In this document: positions 42,045 to 51,079 of the stretch, in pieces
Numbering within the stretch: the stretch's first letter is position 1
Layout: each line of letters opens with the position of its first letter
From: Polycladomyces zharkentensis
GTDB taxonomy: Bacteria; Bacillota; Bacilli; Thermoactinomycetales; JIR-001
Direction: 5' to 3'
Assembly: GCF_016938855.1 (NCBI RefSeq)
Contig: NZ_JAFHAP010000005.1
Location: 124,001 to 188,000 of the forward strand
Length of the DNA stretch: 64,000 nt
Made by a program: the position numbers and the translations under genes
The notes under the pieces: generated by a model
Database searches by the model: none
Told to the model about the DNA's origin: nothing
What the model saw: only the letters and a program-made list of their open reading frames with translations

Positions 42045-43936
42045 ATGCCTTTGATGGAACGGGTGGAGGCGACGATCGATCGTTTGCGTGAAACCCTGTT
42101 ACGGTGTCAGAAATCCGACGGCCGATGGTCCTTTTGTTTTGAAAGCGGCGTAATGACCGATGCCTACATGATCTTGCTGATGAAGTTGTTGGAAATGCGG
42201 GATCAACGACTGGAACAGGGATTGGTGGAGCGGATTTTGGCCAGGCAGGACAATGACGGGATCTGGCGGGTGTTTGAGGATGAGAGTGAAGGGAATCTTT
42301 CGTCGACGGTGGATGCCAGTTTGGCGGTGTCTGGCAAAAAGGGAACCCGGCCGCGAGACGGGCGCGTGAATACGTGCGGCACTGCGGTGGCTTGCGATAT
42401 GCAGGGTCACTTACCCAAGTGGTGCTGTCGCTGTTGGGACATCTCTCTTGGGATCGATATCCCAAGGTGCCTGTGGAATTTTTGCTGCTGCCCCCGTGGT
42501 TTCCCGTCAATCTGTTTGACTTTGTCGGATTTACCCGTGTGCATGTGGTGCCCATACTGGTGGCGGCGGATCGGAAGTATGCAGCCTGTCTTCCGGAACG
42601 CCCCGATCTGTCCGGTTGGGAGGAGCCGAAACCGAACGATATTCCCTTCATTCTGTCGGATTCGCCGTTGAACGAGTGGGTGAACAGCGCATTCTCGTCT
42701 TTACCCGTCGGAACATCACGGGTATTCTCCAGACGCGAGGCTGCGTTAAAATGGGCGGAGACGTTTATGCTTGAACGGTTGGAGCCGGACGGCACGCTGT
42801 ACAGTTACTTCACGTCCACGTTTTTGATGGTGTTTGCTTTATTGGCGCTGGGCTATCCCAAGGATCATCCGGTTATGGTGCGAGCGTTGCGGGGATTGCG
42901 GTCTTTTGTCTGTCCGCTGGCCGAAGGTCTTCATCTGCAGGAAACCACTTCCACGGTGTGGGATACGTCCCTGATCACACACGCATTGCTGGAAAGCGGT
43001 TTGAAACCGGATCATCCCGCCATCGGTCAAAGTCTCCGATATCTGTTGTCCCGTCAACAGACGAAACGGTCGGACTGGGAACTGAGAAATCCGGGCGTGC
43101 CCGCGGGAGGATGGGGATTTTCCGATCTCAACACCCTGAATCCGGATATGGACGACACGTCGGCGTGTTTGCGTGCCTTGACACCCGCCGCATGTCTATG
43201 GGGAGGCAAATATCAGTCGGCGTGGGATCGCGGCATGACCTGGATGATTTCCATGCAAAACCGGGACGGCGGCTGGTCGGCGTTTGAAAAAAATACGGAC
43301 AAGAAATGGCCGCAGTGGTTGTTGCCGTTTCACGACGCGCGAACGGTGTGGACCGATCCGTCCACGGCCGACCTGACAGGCCGAACACTGGAGTGCGTGT
43401 GCCGTTACACGGGTTTGGATCGCCGTCATCCGGTGATCAGGAGAGCTGCCGCCTGGTTGGTGGAACAACAGCAGCGGGACGGATCGTGGTTCGGCCGTTG
43501 GGGAATTGCGTACGTGTATGGAACGTGGGCGGCATTGACCGGTTTGGCTGCAGCGGGATGGGATCTGCGTCACCCGACAGTGCGACGGGGCGTTCGTTGG
43601 CTGTTGCGCGTGCAACGTCCGGACGGCGGCTGGGGGGAATCCTGTCGGAGTGATCGGGAGCGGCGATATGTACCGCTTCCCTTCAGCACGCCTTCCCAGA
43701 CGGCGTGGGCCCTTGATGCACTGATTGCAGTACACGACCGACCGACGCCGGAGATCAAGGCGGGCGTCCGCTGTCTGCTGGATCTGCTGGAAAAGAAAGA
43801 TCCCCGCGTTTTCCGATACCCGACAGGTGCCGGTTTGGCGGGGCAATTTTACATTCATTATCACAGTTATGGCTACATATGGCCGTTGTTGGCCTTGTCC
43901 CATTACCGAAACAAATACGGTGATGTCGACAATTGA
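42045..43936 (+). pseudogene. sqhC: Sporulenol/squalene-hopene cyclase gene with a frameshift
   Basis: Two overlapping frames together encode about 630 residues of a triterpene cyclase, the length of Bacillus SqhC. The first (from ATG 42045) gives RCQKSDGRWSFCFESG and ends in register at DASLAV near 42328; the second continues from QKGNPAARRAREYVRHCGGL to the C terminus at 43936. The catalytic DxDDT motif is intact as NPDMDDTSACL, and several QW repeats (QNRDGGWSAFE, QQQRDGSWFGRWG, QRPDGGWGES) are present. One base is missing near 42328. This is either a recent inactivation, a sequencing error, or a programmed -1 event. The product would make tetracyclic membrane terpenes linked to spores. 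Confidence 0.85.
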
Positions 43937-44025
43937 CGACAGGAGAAGTCCGTAGCGGATCGAAATGTGAAAGTGTCCAGGGCGCTTGCCCGGAAACATG
44001 TTGCCGCCTATGGATATACCAGATT

Positions 44026-44237
44026 GGGGTGTGTCTGGCCGTTTCCCAGGTGGACCTAAACCCGGCCAAATCGAAGACCCGGAAAGCGCAGGTATGGAAT
44101 CACGGGCAAAATCCCCGTGGAGCATCCTTGTCCGCGTCCTGCGTTCCCGGGCGGAGCGGTCATGGTCTGCTTCCTTGGCAGGGCGCTGGTGGAGTGAACC
44201 GGGAAAACAATGCGGACGGTATTCACCGACACGCCCC
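44026..44237. repeat. Structured intergenic repeat, copy 3
   Basis: Ends are imperfect inverted repeats, GGGGTGTGTCTGG (44026) and CACCGACACGCCCC (44224). The core (44083-44146) is AAAGCGCAGG, ATCACGGGCAAA, spacer, CTTGTCCGCG, GTCCTGCG. A 3' block GGGCGCTGGTGGAGTGAACC then GGGAAAAC is shared with the copy at 47.4 kb. It fills most of the gap between sqhC and the isomerase gene. Confidence 0.6.
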
Positions 44238-44274
44238 AGAAGAACGTATGGCAAGAAACAGAGGAGGGACGCAT

Positions 44275-45039
44275 ATGCCTCAAATCGGACTTCAACTGTA
44301 CACCTTGCGGAGGGAAATGGGACAGGATATGGCGAGCGTGCTGCACGCCATTGCCCGATTGGGTTACCGCGGGGTGGAATTTGCCGGATTTCACGGAAAG
44401 TCCACGGAGGAAATCCGGCGGTTGTTGCATGAGACCGGATTGTATCCGATCGCCAGCCATGTGGGATTGCAGGAGCTGAAAACGACTCTCCCGGACGTGA
44501 TTTCCTTTCATCGGGCCATCGGTTGCGACACGCTGATTTGCCCGTGGGTGGAGCCGGAACGGATCACCCGACCGGATGAGGCGCAAGCGTTGGCCCGCGA
44601 TCTGATCGACATCGCCCGCGTATGTCGGGAACACGGTTTGCGGTTTGGTTATCACCATCACGACTTTGAACTGGAACATCGGGTGCAGGATCGACCGGTA
44701 CTGGATTGGTTGTTGGAGCAAACGGCGGAAGCGGGTGTAAAGGTGGAACTGGATGTTTATTGGCTGAAAAAAGCGGGAATGTCGGAAACCGGGTATATTC
44801 GTCGCTATGCCGGCCGCGTACCGTTGATCCATCTGAAGGATATGGAGGATGCACCGGACCGCTTTTTCGCCGCCGTCGGTTCCGGTCTGCTCGATGTGGG
44901 GGCGGTGATGACGGCCGGGACGGAAGCGGGTACAGAATGGTTTATTGGGGAACAGGATGCGTGCAGGGAGGGAGTTTCTCCGATAGAGGAAGTGAAACGG
45001 AGTGCGGCTTATCTGAAAGCCGAAGGATGGATGGAATGA
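44275..45039 (+). CDS. Sugar phosphate isomerase/epimerase family protein
   Basis: 254-residue AP-endonuclease-2-like TIM barrel. It opens with QIGLQLYTLRREM, and metal ligands are expected at FGYHHHDFELE (about residues 123-133), ELDVYWLKKAG (about 158-168), IHLKDMED and the Glu in EWFIGEQDAC. Relatives such as IolE and YcjR act on sugars or inositol derivatives, but nothing nearby names a substrate. GAGGAGGGACGCAT precedes ATG 44275. It overlaps the GNAT gene by four bases. Confidence 0.85.
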   Translation: MPQIGLQLYTLRREMGQDMASVLHAIARLGYRGVEFAGFHGKSTEEIRRLLHETGLYPIASHVGLQELKTTLPDVISFHRAIGCDTLICPWVEPERITRPDEAQALARDLIDIARVCREHGLRFGYHHHDFELEHRVQDRPVLDWLLEQTAEAGVKVELDVYWLKKAGMSETGYIRRYAGRVPLIHLKDMEDAPDRFFAAVGSGLLDVGAVMTAGTEAGTEWFIGEQDACREGVSPIEEVKRSAAYLKAEGWME

Positions 45040-45497
45040 AGGTGCGTTTGCGACCGTCCACGGAGGCAGATTTCGCGTTTGTGTTTACGCTGAACAAAAC
45101 CAACATGCGCCGGTACGTGGAGCGTTTGCGCGGATGGAACGACGCCGCCGAGCGGGCGGACATGAAACGAAAATTCCGACCCGGATCAGATCAGATCATC
45201 GAAGTGGACGGACGTCCCGCCGGCGTTTTCGCTGTGGATCGCCGGGCGGATGAGTGGCATCTGCGTCATATCGAGCTGTTGCCCGCTTTCCAAAACCGCG
45301 GGATCGGCACGGCTCTGATCCGGCAGCTGCTCGAGGAAGCGCATCAACAGGGGGTGGCTGTCACGCTGCAGGTGCTCAAAATGAACCCTGCCCGCCGTTT
45401 GTACGAGCGTCTGGGATTTCGCGTGGTGGGGGAAACGGAGATCAAATACCGAATGAAAGCAAAGGAGGAGAAACATGCGAATCGCCCTGTTTTCTGA
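45036..45497 (+). CDS. GNAT family N-acetyltransferase
   Basis: 153-residue acetyltransferase. The acetyl-CoA loop is PAFQNRGIGTALI (about residues 84-96), preceded by LRHIELL and followed by LKMNPARRLYERLGFRVV, typical motifs A and B. The substrate is unknown. It starts within the stop of the isomerase gene and overlaps the phosphoesterase gene by 23 bases, forming a tight three-gene operon. Confidence 0.9.
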   Translation: MKVRLRPSTEADFAFVFTLNKTNMRRYVERLRGWNDAAERADMKRKFRPGSDQIIEVDGRPAGVFAVDRRADEWHLRHIELLPAFQNRGIGTALIRQLLEEAHQQGVAVTLQVLKMNPARRLYERLGFRVVGETEIKYRMKAKEEKHANRPVF

Positions 45498-46194
45498 CGT
45501 TCACGGAAACGTGACGGCTCTGCAAGCGGTGTTGCGGGAGCTCCGCGAGCGGGGGCCGTTTGATGCCGTGGTGTGTGCGGGGGATATGGTCTTGATGGGT
45601 CCTTCCCCGGAGGAAGTGGTGGATCTCTTACGGGCAGAAGGCGTCAAAATGGTGCGTGGCAATTGCGATGATATGGTGTCGGGACTGCTTCCGATCGAGA
45701 CAGAAGCAGGTTCCGATCCGGTACGGCTGGAACGGTTTCGTGTCCATGTCAAATGGACCCGCGAACGGTTGGGTGAAGAACGGCTGGACTTTCTCCGTTC
45801 GTTGCCGGTGACGCGGACATTTGATCCCGCTCCCGGTCAATCCCTGTTGGTATGCCATGCTTCTCCGTCATTTACGAACCAACCGTTGCCCCGTCCGGAT
45901 CTGTTGAGAACGGAAGGCGCAAAATATTACGGTGATACGGAAGCACGCGTCATCGCTGTCGGTCATTGGCATCAGCCTTCCTTAACATTGTTGGGAGAGC
46001 GGATCGTGTTAAACGTTTCTTCCGTTTCCATTCCCATGGACGGACGGCCGATCGCCTGCTTCACGATCGCCGAATGGCGGGACGGCATTTGGAGCTTTGA
46101 GCAATATCGGGTGGATTATGACATTGCGCCGGAAATCCATCGGATCAGAGAACGGAATATGCCTTTGCCGCCGTGGCCCAAGCTGGAGGAATGA
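45475..46194 (+). CDS. Metallophosphoesterase
   Basis: 239-residue calcineurin-like phosphoesterase. Metal-binding motifs are LFSDVHGN (residues 5-12), CAGDMVLMG (about 37-45), RGNCDDM (about 62-68), a His in VCHASPS and GHWHQPS (about 163-169). It is of the YfcE/MJ0936-like type that acts on phosphodiesters or phosphoproteins. AAAGGAGGAGAAAC precedes the ATG. It is the last gene of the small operon. Confidence 0.9.
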   Translation: MRIALFSDVHGNVTALQAVLRELRERGPFDAVVCAGDMVLMGPSPEEVVDLLRAEGVKMVRGNCDDMVSGLLPIETEAGSDPVRLERFRVHVKWTRERLGEERLDFLRSLPVTRTFDPAPGQSLLVCHASPSFTNQPLPRPDLLRTEGAKYYGDTEARVIAVGHWHQPSLTLLGERIVLNVSSVSIPMDGRPIACFTIAEWRDGIWSFEQYRVDYDIAPEIHRIRERNMPLPPWPKLEE

Positions 46195-46520
46195 TGGAAG
46201 ACCGGGACATCATTACGGGTGCATGATGTCCGTGGGGCGGTGGTGCTAGTGGAGCATTTTTCGGAAGCGAAGACCAACAGGTGACGGTGAAACGACAGGT
46301 GTGACTCAATCCATCGCCTGGGACGGGTGTTTTGGGGCGAGTTCGTTCAGTTGTGAATTCGGTTTGTCCGTTTTCTTTGACGGAGACGGTTTTCTTCTCA
46401 AATTTGTTAAAGAAAGGAGCTGCGGAACCGATTGTTTCACACCGGATAAGGGATGGGCGTATCTCATTCAGTGAAGTGTGTTGCGATCAGTCCACAGCTC
46501 CTCGAGCGGGGAGGTGAAGG

Positions 46521-46546
46521 GGACAATGGAAGCGGAATCATTGTCC
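46521..46546 (+). repeat. Small hairpin in the gap after the phosphoesterase gene
   Basis: GGACAATG / CATTGTCC with a ten-base loop, followed by a T-rich stretch (TTACTTCTATTATT); perhaps a weak terminator. The rest of 46195-46829 contains no gene or motif I can name. Confidence 0.45.
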
Positions 46547-46829
46547 TTACTTCTATTATTCCCGCGATTTTCGTTGTTGAAAATAGAGAAAAATATTCCA
46601 TCCAGAAATTGATAGGGATGCAGGCACTGAGGTGTCTGAGAGCGAAGTGGGTGTTTTTTGTCTGGTCCTGCGGTATAGTAAGTGTTGAAACCGGATCATG
46701 GATCAGGAGAAAGGTGGACTGTTTTCCACGATCAACCTTTCGGTCCGGCGATACGGGAGAGAGGAAATAAGCACACCTGGATCAAAAAATGAATGGGCCA
46801 GATATGCCCTTTGTAAAGGAGCGGTTGTG

Positions 46830-47246
46830 ATGCATCAAAATCCGAGTGATGCCGTGCGGCGCGAAATTTTGTCGTCGGCCCGAAACATTGCCGTCGTCGG
46901 TTTGTCCGACAACCCGGAGCGAACCAGCCATATGATCGCCAAAGCCATGCAGGATGCCGGTTACCGGATTTTTCCCGTCAATCCCAATCTATCCGGTCCG
47001 GTGCTGGGAGAAAGGCCGTATGCCTCGCTGTTGGAGATCGAGGAGCCGATCGATATCGTTGACGTGTTCCGCCGCAGTGAGCATGTAATGCCGATTGCCA
47101 AGGAAGCGGTGGAGGCGGGGGCCAAAGTGCTGTGGCTGCAACAGGGGATTGTGAATGAGGAAGCGGCCGATTATGCCAAAAAACACGGCATGACCGTCGT
47201 GATGGATCGTTGTATCAAGGTGGATCATGCCTTGTTGGTACGGTGA
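46830..47246 (+). CDS. CoA-binding protein (YccU/YneT family)
   Basis: 138-residue Rossmann-fold protein. The nucleotide loop is NIAVVGLSDNPERTSHMI (about residues 16-33), followed by YRIFPVNPN and LWLQQGIVNEEAA, all conserved in the CoA-binding domain also found in succinyl-CoA synthetase. Its function in bacteria is unclear, perhaps CoA-dependent regulation or protein CoAlation defence. AAAGGAGCGG before ATG 46830 fixes the start, although the frame is open further upstream. Confidence 0.9.
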   Translation: MHQNPSDAVRREILSSARNIAVVGLSDNPERTSHMIAKAMQDAGYRIFPVNPNLSGPVLGERPYASLLEIEEPIDIVDVFRRSEHVMPIAKEAVEAGAKVLWLQQGIVNEEAADYAKKHGMTVVMDRCIKVDHALLVR

Positions 47247-47360
47247 GCAAACAGCGTCCATCGAGGTTGCATGCGGGATCAAACACAATCTGCAGTTGTC
47301 AGGCTGGGAACAAGCGGTGTCCTCAAAGGGTTCGGGTGGCCGGGTATGTTTACAGTTGAA

Positions 47361-47560
47361 GGCGTGTCTGAGGGGGCATTGTTTTTCCAGGCGAACGACG
47401 GACTGGATGCTTCGAAACGATAAGCGCGGGAGTAAGATCGCGGGTTGTTCCCTCCCGACGGAGCGAACTTGCCCGTGTTCTGATCTTCAAGGCTCCTGGC
47501 GGCTTTTTGCATTGCCTTCTTGCGGGCGCTGGTGGAGCGATCCGGGAAAACGGTGTGCGT
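47361..47560. repeat. Structured intergenic repeat, copy 4
   Basis: Begins with GGCGTGTCTG (47361). The core (47420-47486) is ATAAGCGCGGGAG, GATCGCGGGTTG, spacer with GGAGCG, ACTTGCCCG, GTGTTCTG. A 3' block GGGCGCTGGTGGAGCGATCC then GGGAAAAC matches copy 3. The right terminal repeat is not clear. Confidence 0.5.
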
Positions 47561-47733
47561 GAGATTTGCCGGACATATTTTCGGCAATGGATGTACCCGA
47601 GCCACAGACGGTGTTTTCCTCTTCCGCAAAATTGGGTAGCCCAAGGTTGCAACACGTCGGAGTCCGGTTCATAATAAAAGTTAAGGAATGGTTAACAGTC
47701 AGCACATCAACGAACACCGAAGAGGTGATTCCG

Positions 47734-47919
47734 GTGGAAGCGATGAAGTTGTCCACGCTGGTACTGACTGTTTCACCCGATCTGTACGATCTGTTGAAGG
47801 AAGAGGAGCTGAACTCCCACATCGTGATCCGGGGAGACGTGTCTTCCATCGGACCGGAAGACCTGAATGAAATCATCGCTCGCACGATCGAGTATCATCA
47901 TAGCGCCCCTTATCACTAA
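47734..47919 (+). CDS. Small conserved-looking protein of unknown function
   Basis: 61 residues: MEAMKLSTLVLTVSPDLYD, then LKEEELNSHIVIRGDVSSI and PEDLNEIIARTIEYHH. It is acidic and likely alpha/beta. The start GTG 47734 has GAGGTG six bases upstream; ATG 47743 is the alternative. Codon use and the following terminator favour a real gene. I do not recognise the family. Confidence 0.6.
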   Translation: MEAMKLSTLVLTVSPDLYDLLKEEELNSHIVIRGDVSSIGPEDLNEIIARTIEYHHSAPYH

Positions 47920-47928
47920 GGGGCGCGT
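47902..47928. terminator. Bidirectional terminator
   Basis: GCGCCCCTTA / TAAGGGGCGC with a four-base loop between convergent genes; T-rich on both sides only weakly (GTTGTTGTG). Confidence 0.7.
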
Positions 47929-47936
47929 TGTTGTGT

Positions 47937-49304
47937 TCATTCGTATTTCTTTTGCATCTCCTGCTGTTTCTGTTCGATGAAAGCCTGCAGCTTGTCTCTT
48001 TTCTCGGTCAAAATTTGATCCAATTTGTCATAGCGTTGTTGTCGGTATGATTCCAACGCATTGTATCGATCGATGATTTTGTTGCTCAGTTCGGAATACT
48101 GACCGTCCTGCAGCTTGTTTTTACGATCCAAAAATTCCAAGGCGCTATCCAGATGTTTGCGTTCCGTCTGCAGTTTGTTGTCGAACTGGCTGCCGGCATA
48201 TCCGGCGATCAGCTCAAGACGTTGCCATTTGGCATTGTATTGATCGTTGACGTCCAGCCAGTTGGTGTTGCCCCAGTCGTTCCAGGCCAACCACATTTGG
48301 GTGTATTGCTCTTCCAGATACATCTCCAGATCCTGTTGATCCTTGGCCGTTGAATATTCCCCGCCCCCGGCATCGGCCACCGCCTGCAACGCTTTTTGTC
48401 CGGCATTGTCCACATCAAATCCGATAATGTTGACCACCGCCTGGATGTTGGATTGATGCAAAGACTGTGCCGCCGCTACCGGATCGCCGCCGCAAGTTTC
48501 AATGCCGTCGCTGACGATGTAGACGATATTCTCCGTATTTGGACCGTTGTGTGCGGCCAAGTCCGATTGGGCGTCCCGGATGGCCTTGGCGAGCGGGGTC
48601 CAGCCGGCCGGGCGGAAACGTCCCAGCGCTTGTTGGAATCGGGCGGCGTCGTAGGTACCGGAGGGATACACCACTTCGCTGCTGTTGCAGGACATCGCTT
48701 TGTCCTTGGCCTGATTGGTCCCTTTGTGACCGTAGACCCGCAGGGAAACGGTCGTCCCGTCCGGAAGCTGGGAGGCAAACCGCCCGATCGCCTCTTTGGC
48801 CTGTTCCATTTTGGTTTTCCCGTCAATTTTCCCGGCCATGCTGCCGCTGGCGTCCAGCAGGATGGCGACATTCAGCTTTTTGGCGTCCGGAGCTTGAACG
48901 CGCAAGTCATCCGGTGCTTTGTTGCGGATTTCGAAGGACGTGTCAAAGTGATCCAGCTTGTCCACGATCGGTTTGTAATTCTCGGCCAGATAATAGATCA
49001 GCCGGTTGTATAATTGATCGGTGGAAAGGCCGTTCGGCAATTTGGCCAATTCGCTTTGCAGGGCCGCCGCATCATAGTCGTAACCCGCATATTTGCCGGG
49101 TCCTTCCTTCACCATGCCTTCCGGTGTCGTGGCTGCGCGGAAATCTTCGGGTTTGATTTTTTGCCAAGGTTCAAGTGGTTCTGTTTTTTTGGCCTGTGGT
49201 TTTGTCTGACCCGGTTTGGATGTCTGGGCCGTTTGCATCAGCAAAGAGCAACCCGAAAGCAACAAAACGGAAAAAATGATGACAAAGGACAACCACTTCT
49301 TCAC
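47937..49304 (-). CDS. VWA-domain lipoprotein
   Basis: 455-residue surface protein. The signal peptide has a lipobox (LLLSGC, about residues 14-19). A von Willebrand A domain spans about residues 140-340 with a complete metal site: DASGSMAGK (Asp-x-Ser-x-Ser), a Thr after TWPSG-like loops, and IVSDGIETCGGDP (Asp). The C-terminal 110 residues are charged and helical (EQKQQEMQKKYE), likely a coiled coil. It probably binds another envelope protein. GAGGTGATCAT precedes the GTG start at 49304; an upstream frame exists but lacks a ribosome site. Confidence 0.88.
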   Translation of the reverse strand: MKKWLSFVIIFSVLLLSGCSLLMQTAQTSKPGQTKPQAKKTEPLEPWQKIKPEDFRAATTPEGMVKEGPGKYAGYDYDAAALQSELAKLPNGLSTDQLYNRLIYYLAENYKPIVDKLDHFDTSFEIRNKAPDDLRVQAPDAKKLNVAILLDASGSMAGKIDGKTKMEQAKEAIGRFASQLPDGTTVSLRVYGHKGTNQAKDKAMSCNSSEVVYPSGTYDAARFQQALGRFRPAGWTPLAKAIRDAQSDLAAHNGPNTENIVYIVSDGIETCGGDPVAAAQSLHQSNIQAVVNIIGFDVDNAGQKALQAVADAGGGEYSTAKDQQDLEMYLEEQYTQMWLAWNDWGNTNWLDVNDQYNAKWQRLELIAGYAGSQFDNKLQTERKHLDSALEFLDRKNKLQDGQYSELSNKIIDRYNALESYRQQRYDKLDQILTEKRDKLQAFIEQKQQEMQKKYE

Positions 49305-49397
49305 ATGATCACCTCGGATGGATTGGGTTGACAAATTTCATGGTACAACACGTTGAAATGAAAATCACTACGAAAAAAGTTTGAATGTGAAAGGCCA

Positions 49398-50657
49398 TCA
49401 CATCGGCAATGACTGCTGCCGCTCGGCAGGAACCGTCTCCGTCGAGCGCAACAACCGGGGCAGGCGGAAACTCATGATCATGGCGTAAAGGATCAACCCG
49501 GCACCGGAGACGATAAACACCCGGCTCACCCCGATCCACTCGGCCAGCCAAGCGCCGACCATCGGGGCGATCAGGATGGCGGCGTTTTGTACGGCGGTGA
49601 CGACGCCACTCACCCGTCCCATCAAGTGTTCCGGGGTTTCGGTTTGCAACAGGGTACTGAAGGAAACCGTGGAGAATGCGTTGATAAAACCGATCATCCA
49701 CCAAATGCACACGTAAAAAACGAAGTCTCGTGGTAACCATCCCATGCCGCCAAGTCCTTTGAGTAAAGTGAGCAAGCCGAACAACACATGGGAGCCCAGG
49801 ATCAGCCCCAACGGATGCGGGGCTTTTCGCCACGCTCCCAACACGATCGAACCGATCACGTTGCCGCAACCGACCACAGCCACCAGCGTGCCGTAGGCGG
49901 TGGAAGGCATGCCCATCACGCGGGTCCACACGGAACCCAAACCCTCGATCAAAAAGATCATCCACATGGCGATGGAGGAACAGATCAGACCGGACAGGAG
50001 AACCGACCGCGCCCCGATGTGACCGATTCCCTCGCGAAATTCCAACCAAAAGTGCTGTGTTTGCCGTTCTTCTTTCAGTGCCGATCTTGTTTTCGGTAAA
50101 AACATCAAAAAACAAGCGGATAACACGAAACCGACCGCTTCCACCAGAAAGGCCGTGTGCGGGGATGTCACCGTCAAAAGTGCCGCTCCCAGTGAAGGAC
50201 CGATTATTTTGGCGGCGGTCAGCACCGCCTGACTGAGTGCGTTGGCTTGTTTCAGCAGATCGGCCGGGACGGTGCTGCGGATCATCCCTTGCCGTGCGGG
50301 GTCGAACATCGCGCCGCATGTGCCTTTCAAAAAGACCAGCAACAGGAGCAGATAGTAGTTGTCCACCCAGTACAGTCCCAATACGAGCAGTACCCGGGCG
50401 ATGTCGCAACCAATCATGATTGTCTTGCGGGAGTAACGATCGCTCCATACGGCCAGGAGCGGCCCGCACATGATCCACGGCAAGCCGAAGACAACAAGAA
50501 ACAGTCCCATTTCACCTGGACCCATTTTCCACTGAAACACCAAAATGGCGTTCAATGCGATGAAATCCAACCAATTGCCCAGATCGGAAAAAATCTGACC
50601 GCTCATCAACAGGCGGAATGGTCGGACTTTTAGCGGCAAGAACAGAGAGGCTTTCAT
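49398..50657 (-). CDS. MFS transporter
   Basis: 419-residue major facilitator with 12 helices. The loop between helices 2 and 3 reads GPLLAVWSDRYSRKTIMI, the MFS signature D-R-x-x-R-K. It is closest in style to EntS/multidrug exporters (DHA3 group), with PARQGMIRSTVPADLLKQAN around residues 115-134. The substrate is unknown. AGGGAGTATACG precedes ATG 50657. The upstream gap contains element 4. Confidence 0.9.
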   Translation of the reverse strand: MKASLFLPLKVRPFRLLMSGQIFSDLGNWLDFIALNAILVFQWKMGPGEMGLFLVVFGLPWIMCGPLLAVWSDRYSRKTIMIGCDIARVLLVLGLYWVDNYYLLLLLVFLKGTCGAMFDPARQGMIRSTVPADLLKQANALSQAVLTAAKIIGPSLGAALLTVTSPHTAFLVEAVGFVLSACFLMFLPKTRSALKEERQTQHFWLEFREGIGHIGARSVLLSGLICSSIAMWMIFLIEGLGSVWTRVMGMPSTAYGTLVAVVGCGNVIGSIVLGAWRKAPHPLGLILGSHVLFGLLTLLKGLGGMGWLPRDFVFYVCIWWMIGFINAFSTVSFSTLLQTETPEHLMGRVSGVVTAVQNAAILIAPMVGAWLAEWIGVSRVFIVSGAGLILYAMIMSFRLPRLLRSTETVPAERQQSLPM

Positions 50658-50761
50658 CGTATACTCCCTTTCGACAAAAAATGGGATCACCCTGTTTTCT
50701 TATCCCATTGTAGCAATTTTCGGACCGTCATATCAGTGTAATTCAAAAAATAGGGAATAAT

Positions 50762-51022
50762 AAGCCCGTTGTCGAGTGAGAGGGAAAACACAGCCTTTTC
50801 GAATGGGGATACCAATGTCGTCGGATGGGAAAGTGCTTCCGCCCTCTCGCAAGTCCGACGGAATTTTGATACAATCAAGCCGAGGAGTGTGCAATGCAAA
50901 ACCACAATGCGAGCGGTGACTCGTGAAACAAGCGGAAACAGGCTTGGATGCAGCCATCGCGGATGGAGTGGGTGGCCACGCCGGATGAAGAGAGAAGCCC
51001 GCGACTTTGGCTGTGTGAGCAA
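50762..51022 (+). mobile_element. IS200/IS605-derived element without genes (element 4)
   Basis: Left part: GTCGAGTGAGAGGGAAAAC, GTCGTCGGATGGGAAAG with the hairpin partner CTCTCGCAAGTCCGACGG, then GAATTTTGATACAATC. Middle: CACAATGCGAGCGGTGACTCG. Right part: GGCTTGGATGCAGCCATCG, GGCCACGCCGGATGAAGAG, AGAAGCCCGCGACTTTGG, CTGTGTGAG, which is very like the 3' end of TnpB-type omega RNAs. It has no transposase codons. It ends about 57 bases before the ypuI start. Confidence 0.72.
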
Positions 51023-51079
51023 GCCTGCTTACGGAAAAGCCAAGATTTGGATGTCTTCCAAGGGGGTACTCACAACCGC

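Noticed and set aside
43933-44300. Open frame joining the end of sqhC to the sugar isomerase
   Set aside because: It crosses a repeat element; the isomerase has its own ribosome site and typical N terminus at 44275.
49309-50478. 389-codon minus-strand frame overlapping the MFS transporter
   Set aside because: Another frame of the same strand; only the MFS frame has helices and a ribosome site.
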